Assembly: GCA_027030245.1 (NCBI GenBank)
Contig: JALVFE010000009.1
Location: 62,001 to 126,000 of the forward strand
DNA length: 64,000 nucleotides
Reading direction: 5' to 3'
From: Melioribacteraceae bacterium
Lineage (GTDB): Bacteria; Bacteroidota; Ignavibacteria; Ignavibacteriales; Melioribacteraceae
This document shows, one piece after another, positions 8,734 through 18,264 of the stretch. Positions within the stretch are counted from its first letter, which is position 1; every line of letters starts with the position of its first letter. Below the pieces are notes generated by a model. The model was not told where the DNA came from. It searched no databases and saw nothing but the letters and a program-made list of their open reading frames with translations. A program made the position numbers and the translations under genes.

Positions 8734-9894
8734 ATGAAGCAAACAATCATGATAGTGTTAGTTCTGTTGACGTTTATGGGAATTGACAGTTATGTGCGGG
8801 CACAAGGCGAAGCGGCTGTACCGTTCTTATTATTAGCCCCGGATTCCAGAGCCGGAGGTTTGGGAGAATCGGGAACCGGATTAGCGGATAATTCCGCCGC
8901 AATCTTTTGGAACCCCGGCGGTTTGGCGTTTCAAAAAGGTACCGAAATTAGCATCACCCACAGTAATTGGCTTCCGCAATTTGGTCTCGACGATTTATTT
9001 TACGATTATTTAACCTATCGTCAATACATTGATGAATTGGAAGGTAATATTTCGGCAAGTATTACTTATATGAACTTTGGTGAATTCATCAGAACCGGGG
9101 AAGATTCACCCGACCCGTTGGGTACATTCAGATCTTTCGATGCGGCGTTAACTCTCGGCTATGCAACCAAAGTCCATCCCGATTGGGGACTTGGATTCAA
9201 TTTCAGAATAATTCACAGTCGTCTTTCCGATAAACCTACCGCCGGAGAAAAAGGCGAAGGGGTTGCAACATCGGTAAGTTTCGATATCGCTACAATGTGG
9301 CGACCTGCAAAACTCGAACTGCCGTTATTGGGAGATATCGGTAACAAATTCAGTTTGGGTATGAATTTAAGTAATATCGGTCCGGCAATTTATTATATCG
9401 ATCAAGCTCAAGCCGACCCGATTCCCACAAACTTCAGATTGGGAATGGCATTCAGACTGTTTGAAGACGAATATAACTCGCTTACATACACTTTGGATTT
9501 CAGCAAATTGTTGGTCGATAGACCCGACAGCACAAAACCGCGCGCAAAATTTTACGAAGCAATTTTCACCGCATGGTTCGACGATACCTTTAACGAAGAA
9601 CTGAGAGATATTGTGACCTCGATGGGATTGGAATATTGGTACGGCGGGGACGATTTCAAATTTGCTTTCCGCACAGGCTATTTTTACGAAGACCCTGCAT
9701 ACGGAAACAGAAAATTTATTACGCTCGGCGCAGGTATCCGTTACGACTTGTACGGGTTTGATTTTGGTTACATTACCACCGACGTTTTCAAAGACGGTGA
9801 AAACCACCCGCTTTCCGATACACTTAGGTTTACGTTGCTAATCGGTTGGGGCGGCGCTTATACTCATCAAAAAGGATTTCCCAGAGGTATTTGA
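8734..9894 (+). CDS. porV: PorV (LptO) outer-membrane barrel of the T9SS attachment complex
   Basis: 386 residues. PorV is a 14-strand FadL-like barrel that receives folded cargo from the SprA translocon and shuttles it to PorU. Seen: a signal peptide (about 1-23), the family N-terminal signature AVPFLLLAPDSRAGGLGESG just after it, then NSAAIFWNPGGLA and repeated amphipathic strands to the C-terminus. An unusually good Shine-Dalgarno (AGGAGG, 8721-8726) sits seven bases before the ATG, suggesting strong translation. Its place right after porU matches its function. Confidence 0.92.
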   Translation: MKQTIMIVLVLLTFMGIDSYVRAQGEAAVPFLLLAPDSRAGGLGESGTGLADNSAAIFWNPGGLAFQKGTEISITHSNWLPQFGLDDLFYDYLTYRQYIDELEGNISASITYMNFGEFIRTGEDSPDPLGTFRSFDAALTLGYATKVHPDWGLGFNFRIIHSRLSDKPTAGEKGEGVATSVSFDIATMWRPAKLELPLLGDIGNKFSLGMNLSNIGPAIYYIDQAQADPIPTNFRLGMAFRLFEDEYNSLTYTLDFSKLLVDRPDSTKPRAKFYEAIFTAWFDDTFNEELRDIVTSMGLEYWYGGDDFKFAFRTGYFYEDPAYGNRKFITLGAGIRYDLYGFDFGYITTDVFKDGENHPLSDTLRFTLLIGWGGAYTHQKGFPRGI

Positions 9895-9899
9895 AAATA

Positions 9900-12887
9900 A
9901 TGAAGAAATATATCTTCCTTTTATCGTTGATTTTCGGTTTGGGCAGTTTAGCTGCCCAAACTTTTTTACCCGAATTTAAAGTGATGCCTAAAATTTCCGT
10001 TCAACCGGACAGGACCGCTGGCAATGACACGCTCAATATCCTTGCCGTAATGGTTGAATTTCAACCCGATGATTATAATCTGACGTTCGGCGACGGAACT
10101 TTCGGTTCTATTTACACGAAAGATTACGGCACATCGATTATCGATCCGCTTCCGCACGACGAAAATTATTTCCGTAGTCATTTGGAATTTGCGAAAAGAT
10201 ATTTCCAAAAAGCTTCGAACGGGCGCGTGAAAATAAATTATTCCGTTTTGCCCCAAGTGATTACCGTTTCGCAAACGATGAGGAATTACTCTCCCAATAA
10301 AAAATCAAACGATTTTTCACCGCTTGGAAAATTCGCCGAAGAGGTATGGAACTTGGCGGATAAAACTTTCGGGAATGTGGATTTCAGCCGGTACGATTTA
10401 TTTATAATTTTCCATGCCGGAGTCGGTGGTGAAGTTTTATTGCCGGGTTCGCTCGGGAACGAAAAAGATTTACCTTCTTTGTATTTGAGCGAAAAAAATC
10501 TAAAAGAGATTTTCGGTGAAACGTTCAACGGTTTTCCGGTTAACAACGGGAATTTCAGAATTACTAATACGGTTATTTTGCCCGAAACCGAATCGAGGGA
10601 AACTTCCAGTTTCGGAGAATCTTTTTTGTACGAACTTTCGATTAACGGATTGATTGTATCCAACATTGCAAGTTACATGGGTTTGCCAGATTTATTCGAT
10701 ACTGAAACGGGACATAGCGCTATCGGTCGGTTAGGATTAATGGACGGACAATCGATTTTTGCTTACGGGGGACTTTTCCCGCCGGAACCTTCCGCTTGGG
10801 AAAAAGTATTTCTCGGTTGGGAAACGCCCGTTGTACTTGAGCCGGCTTCAGCCGAAATTAAACAAACCATTGTCAACAGATTTACCGCTTCCTTTTCGGA
10901 TACAACTCTTTTGAAAATACCCATTAACAGCACGGAATATTATTTGATTGAAAACCGTTTGAGGGATGCAAATTCTAACGGTTGTGTAATTACATACAGA
11001 AAAGGGAATGACACGGTAACGGTTACTTTTAACAAAGATGATGAACAAGGTTTTAACAACGATAACATTAGTTTGCTCGAAGGCGTTGTTTTGGATGTTG
11101 ACGAATACGATTGGGCTTTGCCGGGTAACGGTATTGTAATTTGGCATATCGACGAAAAAGTGATAAACGAAAAGCTCGCTGAAAATAAAATTAATGCAGA
11201 TAAAAACCGGCGCGGCGTTGATGTTGAGGAAGCGGACGGAATTCAAGATTTGGGGGAATTGTTTACGAATTTTCTTGGGGAAACTTCCGAAGGCGTGGCA
11301 ACGGAATTGGATTTTTGGTATAAAGGAAATAAATCGGAATTGTATGAAAACAAATTCGGTCCCGATACCAAACCGAACACAAATTCCAATGACGGAGCTA
11401 ATACTCTTTTAACGTTAAAAGATTTCTCGCCCGTTTCAACAAGAATGAGTTTTAAAGTAATTTTTGGCAATGAGAAATTCCGTTTGACAGAAAATAAAAA
11501 ACTGAACCTTTCAACAGGAAATAAATTTATTAATCTTGCCACCGGAAATTACGGTCTGCTCGTTTTAGATGATACCGTGCTGAAAATATATGGCGCAAAC
11601 GGAGAACTTGTAAAAAGCATCGACAGTTTCAGCGTTAGTAAACCGGCTAAAATCATAGATAACGGGACGGAATACTTGCTTGGTTTTTCCGGGAATAAAT
11701 TAAACATTGCCGTACTTGCAGATTCGATAGAAACTTACACTTACGTATATGAAAATAATTTTACTACGCAACCGGCTGTCATTCTTGAGAATAACGGCAA
11801 GCTTATTGTTTACGGCGGGGTAACGGGTGGTTTGGTGAAAATCGGTTTTGATGTATTAACAAAAAATTTTGAAGCGATTGAAAAATACAATGTTCAAACA
11901 AACGAAAACATTTCCGGTTTTGCCGTAAATGGAAACTATTTCGTTTTGTCTGCCGGTAACAAAATATTCGATTCGGACGGAAATGTTGTTGATTGCGGAA
12001 ATGAAATATTGCAAGTAACCCTTACGGAAAATACGGGCGGTGAATACTTGACCGTTGCTTTAACTCAAGGCAACAGAATATTTATTGTTAAAAACGGAAC
12101 TATCGGGAATGAATTTAACATAAACGCTCCTTTAGAGTTAACACATTTTGCCCTTGCCGGTATTAGTGATGACGGGAACAGCTATATTTTATATAGCGCA
12201 GGCGGTGAATTGAATGCGGTAAATTTTCAAGGGGCAACCGCAAGTAACTTCCCGTTTGGAATCAAAGATGAAGAATTTTACGGATTGCCTGCCGTAGTTG
12301 ATTTTAATAACGATAATGGTAACGAAATAATATCTTTCACCGGAAAGAATATTTACGGAATAGAAGGTAAAAGCGGAAAAACTTTTGCTCCGTTTCCCGT
12401 TTCCCTTGGCGGAAAAATTAAAGCGTTCGATATCTCCGGTAATTCAAATAATTCGTTTGAATTAGCTGTGTTGCTCGAAGATAACACTTTGTTAAAATGG
12501 GAAGGGAAGGGCGGACTTAAAACTTTATTTAAAAACTTTTACGCAAACGATGCCAATACCGGATTTGTTGCGAAGCCGGAAGCAAGAGCATTGACCGGGA
12601 CTTTCTTTCCGGAAGATAGAACTTATAATTGGCCGAACCCCGTTTACGGCAACCGGACATTTATCCGTACTTTTGTTGAGGAAAACTCTCAAGTGAAAAT
12701 TAAAATATTCGATTTGGGTGGAGACTTGGTGAAAGAAATTGAATTTAGTGCGGTGGGCGGAATGGAAAACGAAGTTGCCTGGGATGTTAGAGATGTTCAA
12801 AGTGGAGCGTATTTCGCAAGCGTGGAAGTAAAAAGTGTTTCCGGGAAAACCGCGAATAAAATCATTAAAATTGCTGTTGTTAAATAA
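9900..12887 (+). CDS. M6-like secreted protein with degenerate zinc site and T9SS sorting tail
   Basis: 995 residues from the ATG at 9900, which begins a clean signal peptide (MKKYIFLLSLIFG..LAAQ). An upstream in-frame ATG at 9846 lies inside porV and would bury the signal. The N-terminal half follows the immune-inhibitor-A/M6 metalloprotease pattern, including MGLPDLFDTETG and LGLMDGQ. Where active members have HEFGH just before GLPDLYD, this protein has Ser254-Asn-Ile-Ala-Ser258, so the zinc-binding and catalytic residues are gone. The middle is beta-propeller-like. The C-terminus (YNWPNPVYGNRTFI to IIKIAVVK) is a T9SS type-A sorting domain. Likely a cell-surface non-enzymatic protein delivered by its neighbours PorU and PorV; its exact role is unknown. 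Confidence 0.75.
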   Translation: MKKYIFLLSLIFGLGSLAAQTFLPEFKVMPKISVQPDRTAGNDTLNILAVMVEFQPDDYNLTFGDGTFGSIYTKDYGTSIIDPLPHDENYFRSHLEFAKRYFQKASNGRVKINYSVLPQVITVSQTMRNYSPNKKSNDFSPLGKFAEEVWNLADKTFGNVDFSRYDLFIIFHAGVGGEVLLPGSLGNEKDLPSLYLSEKNLKEIFGETFNGFPVNNGNFRITNTVILPETESRETSSFGESFLYELSINGLIVSNIASYMGLPDLFDTETGHSAIGRLGLMDGQSIFAYGGLFPPEPSAWEKVFLGWETPVVLEPASAEIKQTIVNRFTASFSDTTLLKIPINSTEYYLIENRLRDANSNGCVITYRKGNDTVTVTFNKDDEQGFNNDNISLLEGVVLDVDEYDWALPGNGIVIWHIDEKVINEKLAENKINADKNRRGVDVEEADGIQDLGELFTNFLGETSEGVATELDFWYKGNKSELYENKFGPDTKPNTNSNDGANTLLTLKDFSPVSTRMSFKVIFGNEKFRLTENKKLNLSTGNKFINLATGNYGLLVLDDTVLKIYGANGELVKSIDSFSVSKPAKIIDNGTEYLLGFSGNKLNIAVLADSIETYTYVYENNFTTQPAVILENNGKLIVYGGVTGGLVKIGFDVLTKNFEAIEKYNVQTNENISGFAVNGNYFVLSAGNKIFDSDGNVVDCGNEILQVTLTENTGGEYLTVALTQGNRIFIVKNGTIGNEFNINAPLELTHFALAGISDDGNSYILYSAGGELNAVNFQGATASNFPFGIKDEEFYGLPAVVDFNNDNGNEIISFTGKNIYGIEGKSGKTFAPFPVSLGGKIKAFDISGNSNNSFELAVLLEDNTLLKWEGKGGLKTLFKNFYANDANTGFVAKPEARALTGTFFPEDRTYNWPNPVYGNRTFIRTFVEENSQVKIKIFDLGGDLVKEIEFSAVGGMENEVAWDVRDVQSGAYFASVEVKSVSGKTANKIIKIAVVK

Positions 12888-12901
12888 AAAATATTCTAAG
12901 T

Positions 12902-15900
12902 ATGAATTATATCCGATTATTTTTTCTTTTGATTGCATTTGTAAATCTGCACGCTCAGTTTAACGAATACGATGCCGATTACGATTGGTATACAATAAAA
13001 GGAAAGCATGTCTACGTTCATTTCCACCCCGAAGCTGAACGGACGGCAAGGGTGGTTTTGAAAATCGCCGAGGAAGTCTGGGAACCGATAACTTCTCTGT
13101 ATAAGTACGAACCGGAAACAGTACATTTTGTTATCAAAGACATTGACGATTATTCGAACGGCGCCACATACTTTTTCGATAATAAAATTGAGATATGGGC
13201 TTCGGCTCTCGATTTTGATTTGCGCGGAACTCATAATTGGCTGCGCAATGTTATATCTCACGAATTTACGCACATGGTGCAAATCCAATCTTCCATGAAA
13301 ATCGGTCGCTCCATTCCTGCTGTGTATTTACAATTTCTGAATTACGAAGATAAACGCCGGCAAGATATACTTTACGGTTTCCCGAACGTGATTGTTTCGT
13401 ATCCGCTTGCTACGCTTAACATGCCGGCTTGGTTTGCCGAAGGTACGGCTCAATACATGAGAAAAGAATTTAATTACGATAACTGGGATACTCACCGCGA
13501 TATGATTTTGCGTTCGTATGCACTCGACAATAACTTCTTGACATGGAACCAAATGGGGGTTTTCGGTAAAACAAGTTTGGGAAACGAATCCGTTTACAAT
13601 ATGGGATTTGCTCTTACACGTTATATCGCCCAAAGATACGGCGAAGACAAACTTAGAGAAATTACTTATAAGTTAGGCGATTTGTTCAATTTTACCATCG
13701 ATGCCGCTTTCAAAGATGTTTTGGGAAAAGACGGTCAGGAAATTTACGATGAATGGACTTCGCTCTTGAAAAAAACTTATGCGGAACGTTCGGCAGCGGT
13801 TAAAAATAATTTGGTTGCCGGAAAAATAATCGCGGAAAAAGGGTTCGGTAATTTTTATCCGTTGATTTCCGGAGACGGCAATAAAGTTTATTACGTATCC
13901 AATAAAGACGCGGATTATTTTTCACAGTCGAGTTTGTTTGAATACGATTTAAAATCCGGAAAAGAAAAATTAATTAAAGAGGGCATTCGCTCATCGTTAG
14001 GATTATCGGGCGACGGGAAGTTTTTGATTTATGCCAAGTTGAGCGATGACAATCCGAAATGGAGAAAAATTCACGATGTGTATTTGTATGATTTACAAAC
14101 AGAAGAAGAAAAAAGATTAACATACGGTTTAAGGGCAAATAATCCTTCTCTTTCGCACGACGGCAAACAAATTGTTTTTGTGTTTCAGAAAGACGGAACT
14201 TCAAATATCGGAACTGTTGACATTAATGGTAAAAATTTCAGAAGATTAACATTCTTCGATCACGGCGAGCAAGTTTTCAATCCTAAATTCTCCCCGGACG
14301 ATTCGTTTATAATTTTCGGTTATGCAATTCATCACGGTCGCGATATCGCCCGCGTAAACACAGACGGTTCGGATTTCGGTTTCATAATTAACGATAAAAA
14401 TCTGGACGAGAGAAACGCGGTATTTGCCGGAAACGGTAAATTGATTTATTCGAAGGACGAAAACGGTATTTTCAATTTATACGAATTTGATTTAAATTCG
14501 AAAAAAGAGAAACAAATTACAAATGTACTGGGCGGCGCGTTTATGCCCGCAGTGGACGGAAACGGTAATATTGCTTACGCAGGTTACACTTCAAAGGGAT
14601 ATAAAATATTTTATTTGCCAAAAAAATCACGAAAGGAAATTCCGGCAGAGGCAAAATATAAGAGGTTTGTAAACTATCCCGTTAAGCAAGCGTCGTCGTT
14701 GAATGATTTTCCCGAAGAATATTTTAAAAAATTAAGAAACTTCGACGATACGAAAGTTCCCGAAGTAAAAAAAGAACCGTACAAAGGCTTTTTCACCAGC
14801 CTAACGGTTTTGCCTTTCATCAGATACGACAATTATAATACAAGTAATTCGGGAATCGATAAAATCAAACCTGGTGTTTATTTGGGCTCAACCGATATGC
14901 TTAACCGTTACAGTTTGTTTGCCGGAGGTAGTATAAATAAAAGGTTTGAGCGGGATTTGTTCTTATTGGTTGAGTACAGAAATAAATTGCCGCTGTTGTA
15001 TGATTTGGGATTAAAGCCCGAACTATCGCTTGAGCTTTACAGTATAAGCAGAAAAACCGACGTTGATATTTTCTTCGGAGTGGATAAAACTTTTGATCCG
15101 CCCAAATACGAAGATTCGGTTAAAACCGGAGTAACCTATAATTTATTGGAGTTTGATTTATCTGCAAAGCACAAAATTTTTAACAAGAAAAACGAATTGG
15201 AATTCCGCTTTACTTTTAGCAAATATTCCGCTGCGTTGGGAAGTTTTATTTTACCGAATTCCAATACTCTTTATCCGGCAACAAGCGATAATTACTTTAT
15301 CGGCAGAAGTTTAATGCTCAAATACACATATCAAAAATTTGTTCCTTATGTAGATTCGGACATCAATCCGGTCGGAAGAAAAGTGGAATTAAAATACAAT
15401 TACGATTTTGATAAATATAATCCCGACAGTGAATACGAAGTGGAAAACGGAATTTTGGTTCCTGTATTTAAAAAGTTTAATTTCCACCGTGTTGAGCTTA
15501 ACTGGGAAGAACATTTGAGTTTATTCGATAATCACACATTAAGTTTGAGATTACGCGGAGGTTCTATTCTCGGTCCTACTGTACCCGACTTTTTCGATTT
15601 TTACCTTGGCGGATTGGTAGGAATGAAAAGCTATCCCTTCTATTCGGTTAGCGGAAACGAAATAGCCTGGTTAAATTTAACTTACAGATTTCCGTTATTC
15701 CGGAATATCGATACGAGAATCGGGCATATTTATATCGATAAAATTTATTTTTCCGTTTACGGTGATTTGGGAAACGCTTGGAACGGGGAAATCCCGGAAT
15801 TCAATTCGTTTAAAAAGGGCGCCGGAGCGGAATTAAGAATTAAGATGAATTCGTTTTATTTATTCCCGACGAGCTTGTTTTTCAGCGCCGCTTATTCTTT

Positions 15901-15994
15901 CGATACTTACACGCGTAAAGTTTTTAACGAAACCGTTACGTATGGAAAGGAATGGCAGCTTTACGGCGGAATTTTATTTGACTTCAATTTTTAA
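12902..15994 (+). CDS. Peptidase-MA-like, TolB-type propeller and outer-membrane barrel fusion
   Basis: 1030 residues in three parts. After a signal peptide, a gluzincin-type peptidase domain (about 30-290) has His120-Glu-Phe-Thr-His124 and a probable third zinc ligand Glu180 in WFAEGTAQYM. From about 310 to 570 come PD40/TolB-like propeller blades, for example GDGKFLIYAKL and HDGKQIVFVFQK. The final 380 residues look like an Omp85/BamA-type barrel, with many aromatic beta strands and a C-terminal YGGILFDFNF ending in Phe as outer-membrane barrels do. The predicted protein sits in the outer membrane with its peptidase in the periplasm or on the surface. It is 14 bases downstream of the M6-like gene. 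Domain calls are good; the substrate is unknown. Confidence 0.75.
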   Translation: MNYIRLFFLLIAFVNLHAQFNEYDADYDWYTIKGKHVYVHFHPEAERTARVVLKIAEEVWEPITSLYKYEPETVHFVIKDIDDYSNGATYFFDNKIEIWASALDFDLRGTHNWLRNVISHEFTHMVQIQSSMKIGRSIPAVYLQFLNYEDKRRQDILYGFPNVIVSYPLATLNMPAWFAEGTAQYMRKEFNYDNWDTHRDMILRSYALDNNFLTWNQMGVFGKTSLGNESVYNMGFALTRYIAQRYGEDKLREITYKLGDLFNFTIDAAFKDVLGKDGQEIYDEWTSLLKKTYAERSAAVKNNLVAGKIIAEKGFGNFYPLISGDGNKVYYVSNKDADYFSQSSLFEYDLKSGKEKLIKEGIRSSLGLSGDGKFLIYAKLSDDNPKWRKIHDVYLYDLQTEEEKRLTYGLRANNPSLSHDGKQIVFVFQKDGTSNIGTVDINGKNFRRLTFFDHGEQVFNPKFSPDDSFIIFGYAIHHGRDIARVNTDGSDFGFIINDKNLDERNAVFAGNGKLIYSKDENGIFNLYEFDLNSKKEKQITNVLGGAFMPAVDGNGNIAYAGYTSKGYKIFYLPKKSRKEIPAEAKYKRFVNYPVKQASSLNDFPEEYFKKLRNFDDTKVPEVKKEPYKGFFTSLTVLPFIRYDNYNTSNSGIDKIKPGVYLGSTDMLNRYSLFAGGSINKRFERDLFLLVEYRNKLPLLYDLGLKPELSLELYSISRKTDVDIFFGVDKTFDPPKYEDSVKTGVTYNLLEFDLSAKHKIFNKKNELEFRFTFSKYSAALGSFILPNSNTLYPATSDNYFIGRSLMLKYTYQKFVPYVDSDINPVGRKVELKYNYDFDKYNPDSEYEVENGILVPVFKKFNFHRVELNWEEHLSLFDNHTLSLRLRGGSILGPTVPDFFDFYLGGLVGMKSYPFYSVSGNEIAWLNLTYRFPLFRNIDTRIGHIYIDKIYFSVYGDLGNAWNGEIPEFNSFKKGAGAELRIKMNSFYLFPTSLFFSAAYSFDTYTRKVFNETVTYGKEWQLYGGILFDFNF

Positions 15995-16008
15995 TTAACG
16001 GTGATAAA

Positions 16009-16875
16009 ATGAAAACAAATGTTTTTATCTTAACTTTATTTTTTGTTTCTATCATTTACGGGCAAGAGGAAAACGTTATTCTTTCCCATAGCATGAATCT
16101 TGATAATCAAATATCTAAAAATTTAATTAAAAATAATGTTGAGGATAAAAACGAAGCGGTAAATAAAAAATTAAGAAGTCCGTTTCTTGCCGGTGTGTTG
16201 TCTTTTGCCGTTCCGGGCGCCGGAGCGATTTATAACAATCAATACTTGAAAGCCGCCATTTATTTGGGAATTGAAGCTGTTGCAATTGCAGTGGGAGTTA
16301 CTTATGATAAAAAAGGCGATGACCAAACGGAGTTCTTTCAAAATTACGCAAATCAACATTGGAGCGTTGAAAGGTATGCGCGGTGGACTCTGGCAAACGC
16401 AGATAAAATTAATCCGCTCGTAAATCCTTCGGATTATAAAGTATTCGACGATAACGGGAAAGTAAATTGGAGCGAGTTAAACCGTTTGGAAGGAGATCTC
16501 GGCGGTTATTATTCGCACAGACTTGCGCCTTACGGCGATCAGCAATATTACGAAATGATTGGCAAATATTCGCAATTCAATGTTGGGTGGGAAGAATTCG
16601 GCGACGATCCCAACAAACCTTTCCGTTACGGCGATCCGCTTACAAACCAGTTTGAATATTATTCCGAGCAAAGGGGTTTGGCAAATACTTATTACGACTA
16701 TGCCAAATGGGCGGTAATTTCAATTATTTCCAATCATATCATCAGCGCTTTCGAATCGGCTTGGGCAACCAAACAGTATAACAAAACCGTTCAGATGAAT
16801 GTATCCGTGGAAAAAGTAAATTTCGGGTATTTTGTTGAATACTTTCCTAAATTTAATGTTAAAATTCAATTCTAA
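16009..16875 (+). CDS. DUF5683-type membrane protein
   Basis: 288 residues. A signal peptide (about 1-18) is followed by a region that recalls DUF5683: SPFLAGVLSFAVPGAGAIYNNQYLKAA, a glycine-rich hydrophobic stretch seen in many Bacteroidota envelope proteins, then a second hydrophobic segment (AIYLGIEAVAIAVGV). A late hydrophobic stretch (WAVISIISNHIISAF) may be another helix. The middle, rich in Tyr, Asp and Asn, has no motif that I know. It follows the barrel fusion by 14 bases and precedes der by 19, so it is probably the last envelope gene of this transcript. Function unknown. Confidence 0.6.
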   Translation: MKTNVFILTLFFVSIIYGQEENVILSHSMNLDNQISKNLIKNNVEDKNEAVNKKLRSPFLAGVLSFAVPGAGAIYNNQYLKAAIYLGIEAVAIAVGVTYDKKGDDQTEFFQNYANQHWSVERYARWTLANADKINPLVNPSDYKVFDDNGKVNWSELNRLEGDLGGYYSHRLAPYGDQQYYEMIGKYSQFNVGWEEFGDDPNKPFRYGDPLTNQFEYYSEQRGLANTYYDYAKWAVISIISNHIISAFESAWATKQYNKTVQMNVSVEKVNFGYFVEYFPKFNVKIQF

Positions 16876-16894
16876 AATTTAACCGACAGTTAAA

Positions 16895-18208
16895 ATGAAA
16901 ATACCGATTGTGGTTATTGTTGGGCGTCCGAACGTCGGAAAGTCCACGCTTTTTAACAGGCTTACCAAAAGTAAAAGTTCGATTGTGGACGATGTAAGCG
17001 GTGTTACGCGTGACAGGATTTACGGCGAAGTAGAGTGGAACGGAAAAATATTTCGCGTATTGGATACCGGCGGATACGTTCCCGATTCCGATGACAAATT
17101 TGAAGCGGCAATCCGTGAACAAGTTAAAATCGCTTTGGAGGAAGCCGATGCAATTCTGTTTGTTACCGACGCAAGAACGGGCGTTACGCCTATCGACGAA
17201 GAAGTTGGCCGGTTGCTTAGAATTTCGGAAAAACCTTCGCTCTTGCTTGTTAATAAAGCCGACAACGAAAAATACGGCGAACTGAAATCGGAATTTTACA
17301 AGTTCGGTTTGGATAACGTTTTCGATATTTCGGCTCTGAGCGGTAGAAATCTCGGCGATGTTCTTGACCGCCTGGTTGAAATGTTAAACTTTAAAGAAAA
17401 TGCAATTGAAAAAGAAAAAAGGTTGAAGATTGCCATTGTCGGCAGACCGAATGTCGGGAAGTCTTCGCTTACTAACGCCTTGCTCGGAAAAGAAAGAAGT
17501 ATTGTTACCGATATTCCCGGCACAACAAGGGACAGCATCGATTCGGTTTTAAAATATTACGGTGAGGAAATAATTCTTGTTGATACGGCCGGACTTAGAA
17601 AAAAAGCCCGGGTTAAAGAAAATATTGAGTTTTACTCGAATGTCCGTACCTTCAAAGCATTAGGCGAATGCGATGTTGCGATTGTTCTTCTCGATGCGCA
17701 AGCGGGTTTGGAAAAGCAAGACCAACGCATTATCGATGAAGCTATAAGAAGAAGAAAGGGTTTGATACTTGCGGTTAATAAATGGGATTTAATCGAAAAG
17801 GAAACTAATACGGCAAAGCAATTTGAAGATAAGATTAGGGAAAAACTCGGCTCGGTAGATTATATTCCGGTTATTTTCATCTCCGCGTTGACGAAAAAAC
17901 GGATTTTCAAATTGATTGAAATTGCCAAGCAGATTCAAGCCGAGCGTACGAAAAAAATATCCACATCGAAATTAAACGACGTATTGCTGCCCGAAATTCA
18001 AAAAAATCCACCGCCCGCAACAAAACGGGGCAGGGAAATCAAAATTAAATATATTACGCAAGTGGGAGAGAAATATCCTATTTTCTTTTTCTTCGCAAAC
18101 GACGTGAACGAAATTCCCCAACATTACAAAAGGTTTATTGAAAAATTAGTGAGAAAACATTTCGGTTTCGAAGGCGTACCGCTTTCAATAATTTTTAAAG
18201 AACGGTGA
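16895..18208 (+). CDS. der: Double-GTPase ribosome assembly factor Der (EngA)
   Basis: 437 residues, the usual Der length. Two tandem Ras-like GTPase domains are visible: the first P-loop GRPNVGKST at about 9-17 with DTGGY as G3, the second GRPNVGKSS near 185 with DTAGL and the G4 motif NKWD. A KH-like domain closes the protein (about 350-437). Der is needed for late 50S subunit maturation. It is on the same strand as the envelope genes and 19 bases behind the DUF5683 gene; the link is probably positional only. Confidence 0.97.
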   Translation: MKIPIVVIVGRPNVGKSTLFNRLTKSKSSIVDDVSGVTRDRIYGEVEWNGKIFRVLDTGGYVPDSDDKFEAAIREQVKIALEEADAILFVTDARTGVTPIDEEVGRLLRISEKPSLLLVNKADNEKYGELKSEFYKFGLDNVFDISALSGRNLGDVLDRLVEMLNFKENAIEKEKRLKIAIVGRPNVGKSSLTNALLGKERSIVTDIPGTTRDSIDSVLKYYGEEIILVDTAGLRKKARVKENIEFYSNVRTFKALGECDVAIVLLDAQAGLEKQDQRIIDEAIRRRKGLILAVNKWDLIEKETNTAKQFEDKIREKLGSVDYIPVIFISALTKKRIFKLIEIAKQIQAERTKKISTSKLNDVLLPEIQKNPPPATKRGREIKIKYITQVGEKYPIFFFFANDVNEIPQHYKRFIEKLVRKHFGFEGVPLSIIFKER

Positions 18209-18264
18209 AATTTGACGGAATAATTTTTAACTTAAATTTTATTTTTTATTTATCTCTGTAAAAT

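Noticed and set aside
9846-9899. Upstream in-frame ATG extending the M6-like protein
   Set aside because: It would start inside porV and place 18 polar residues before a perfect signal peptide at 9900.
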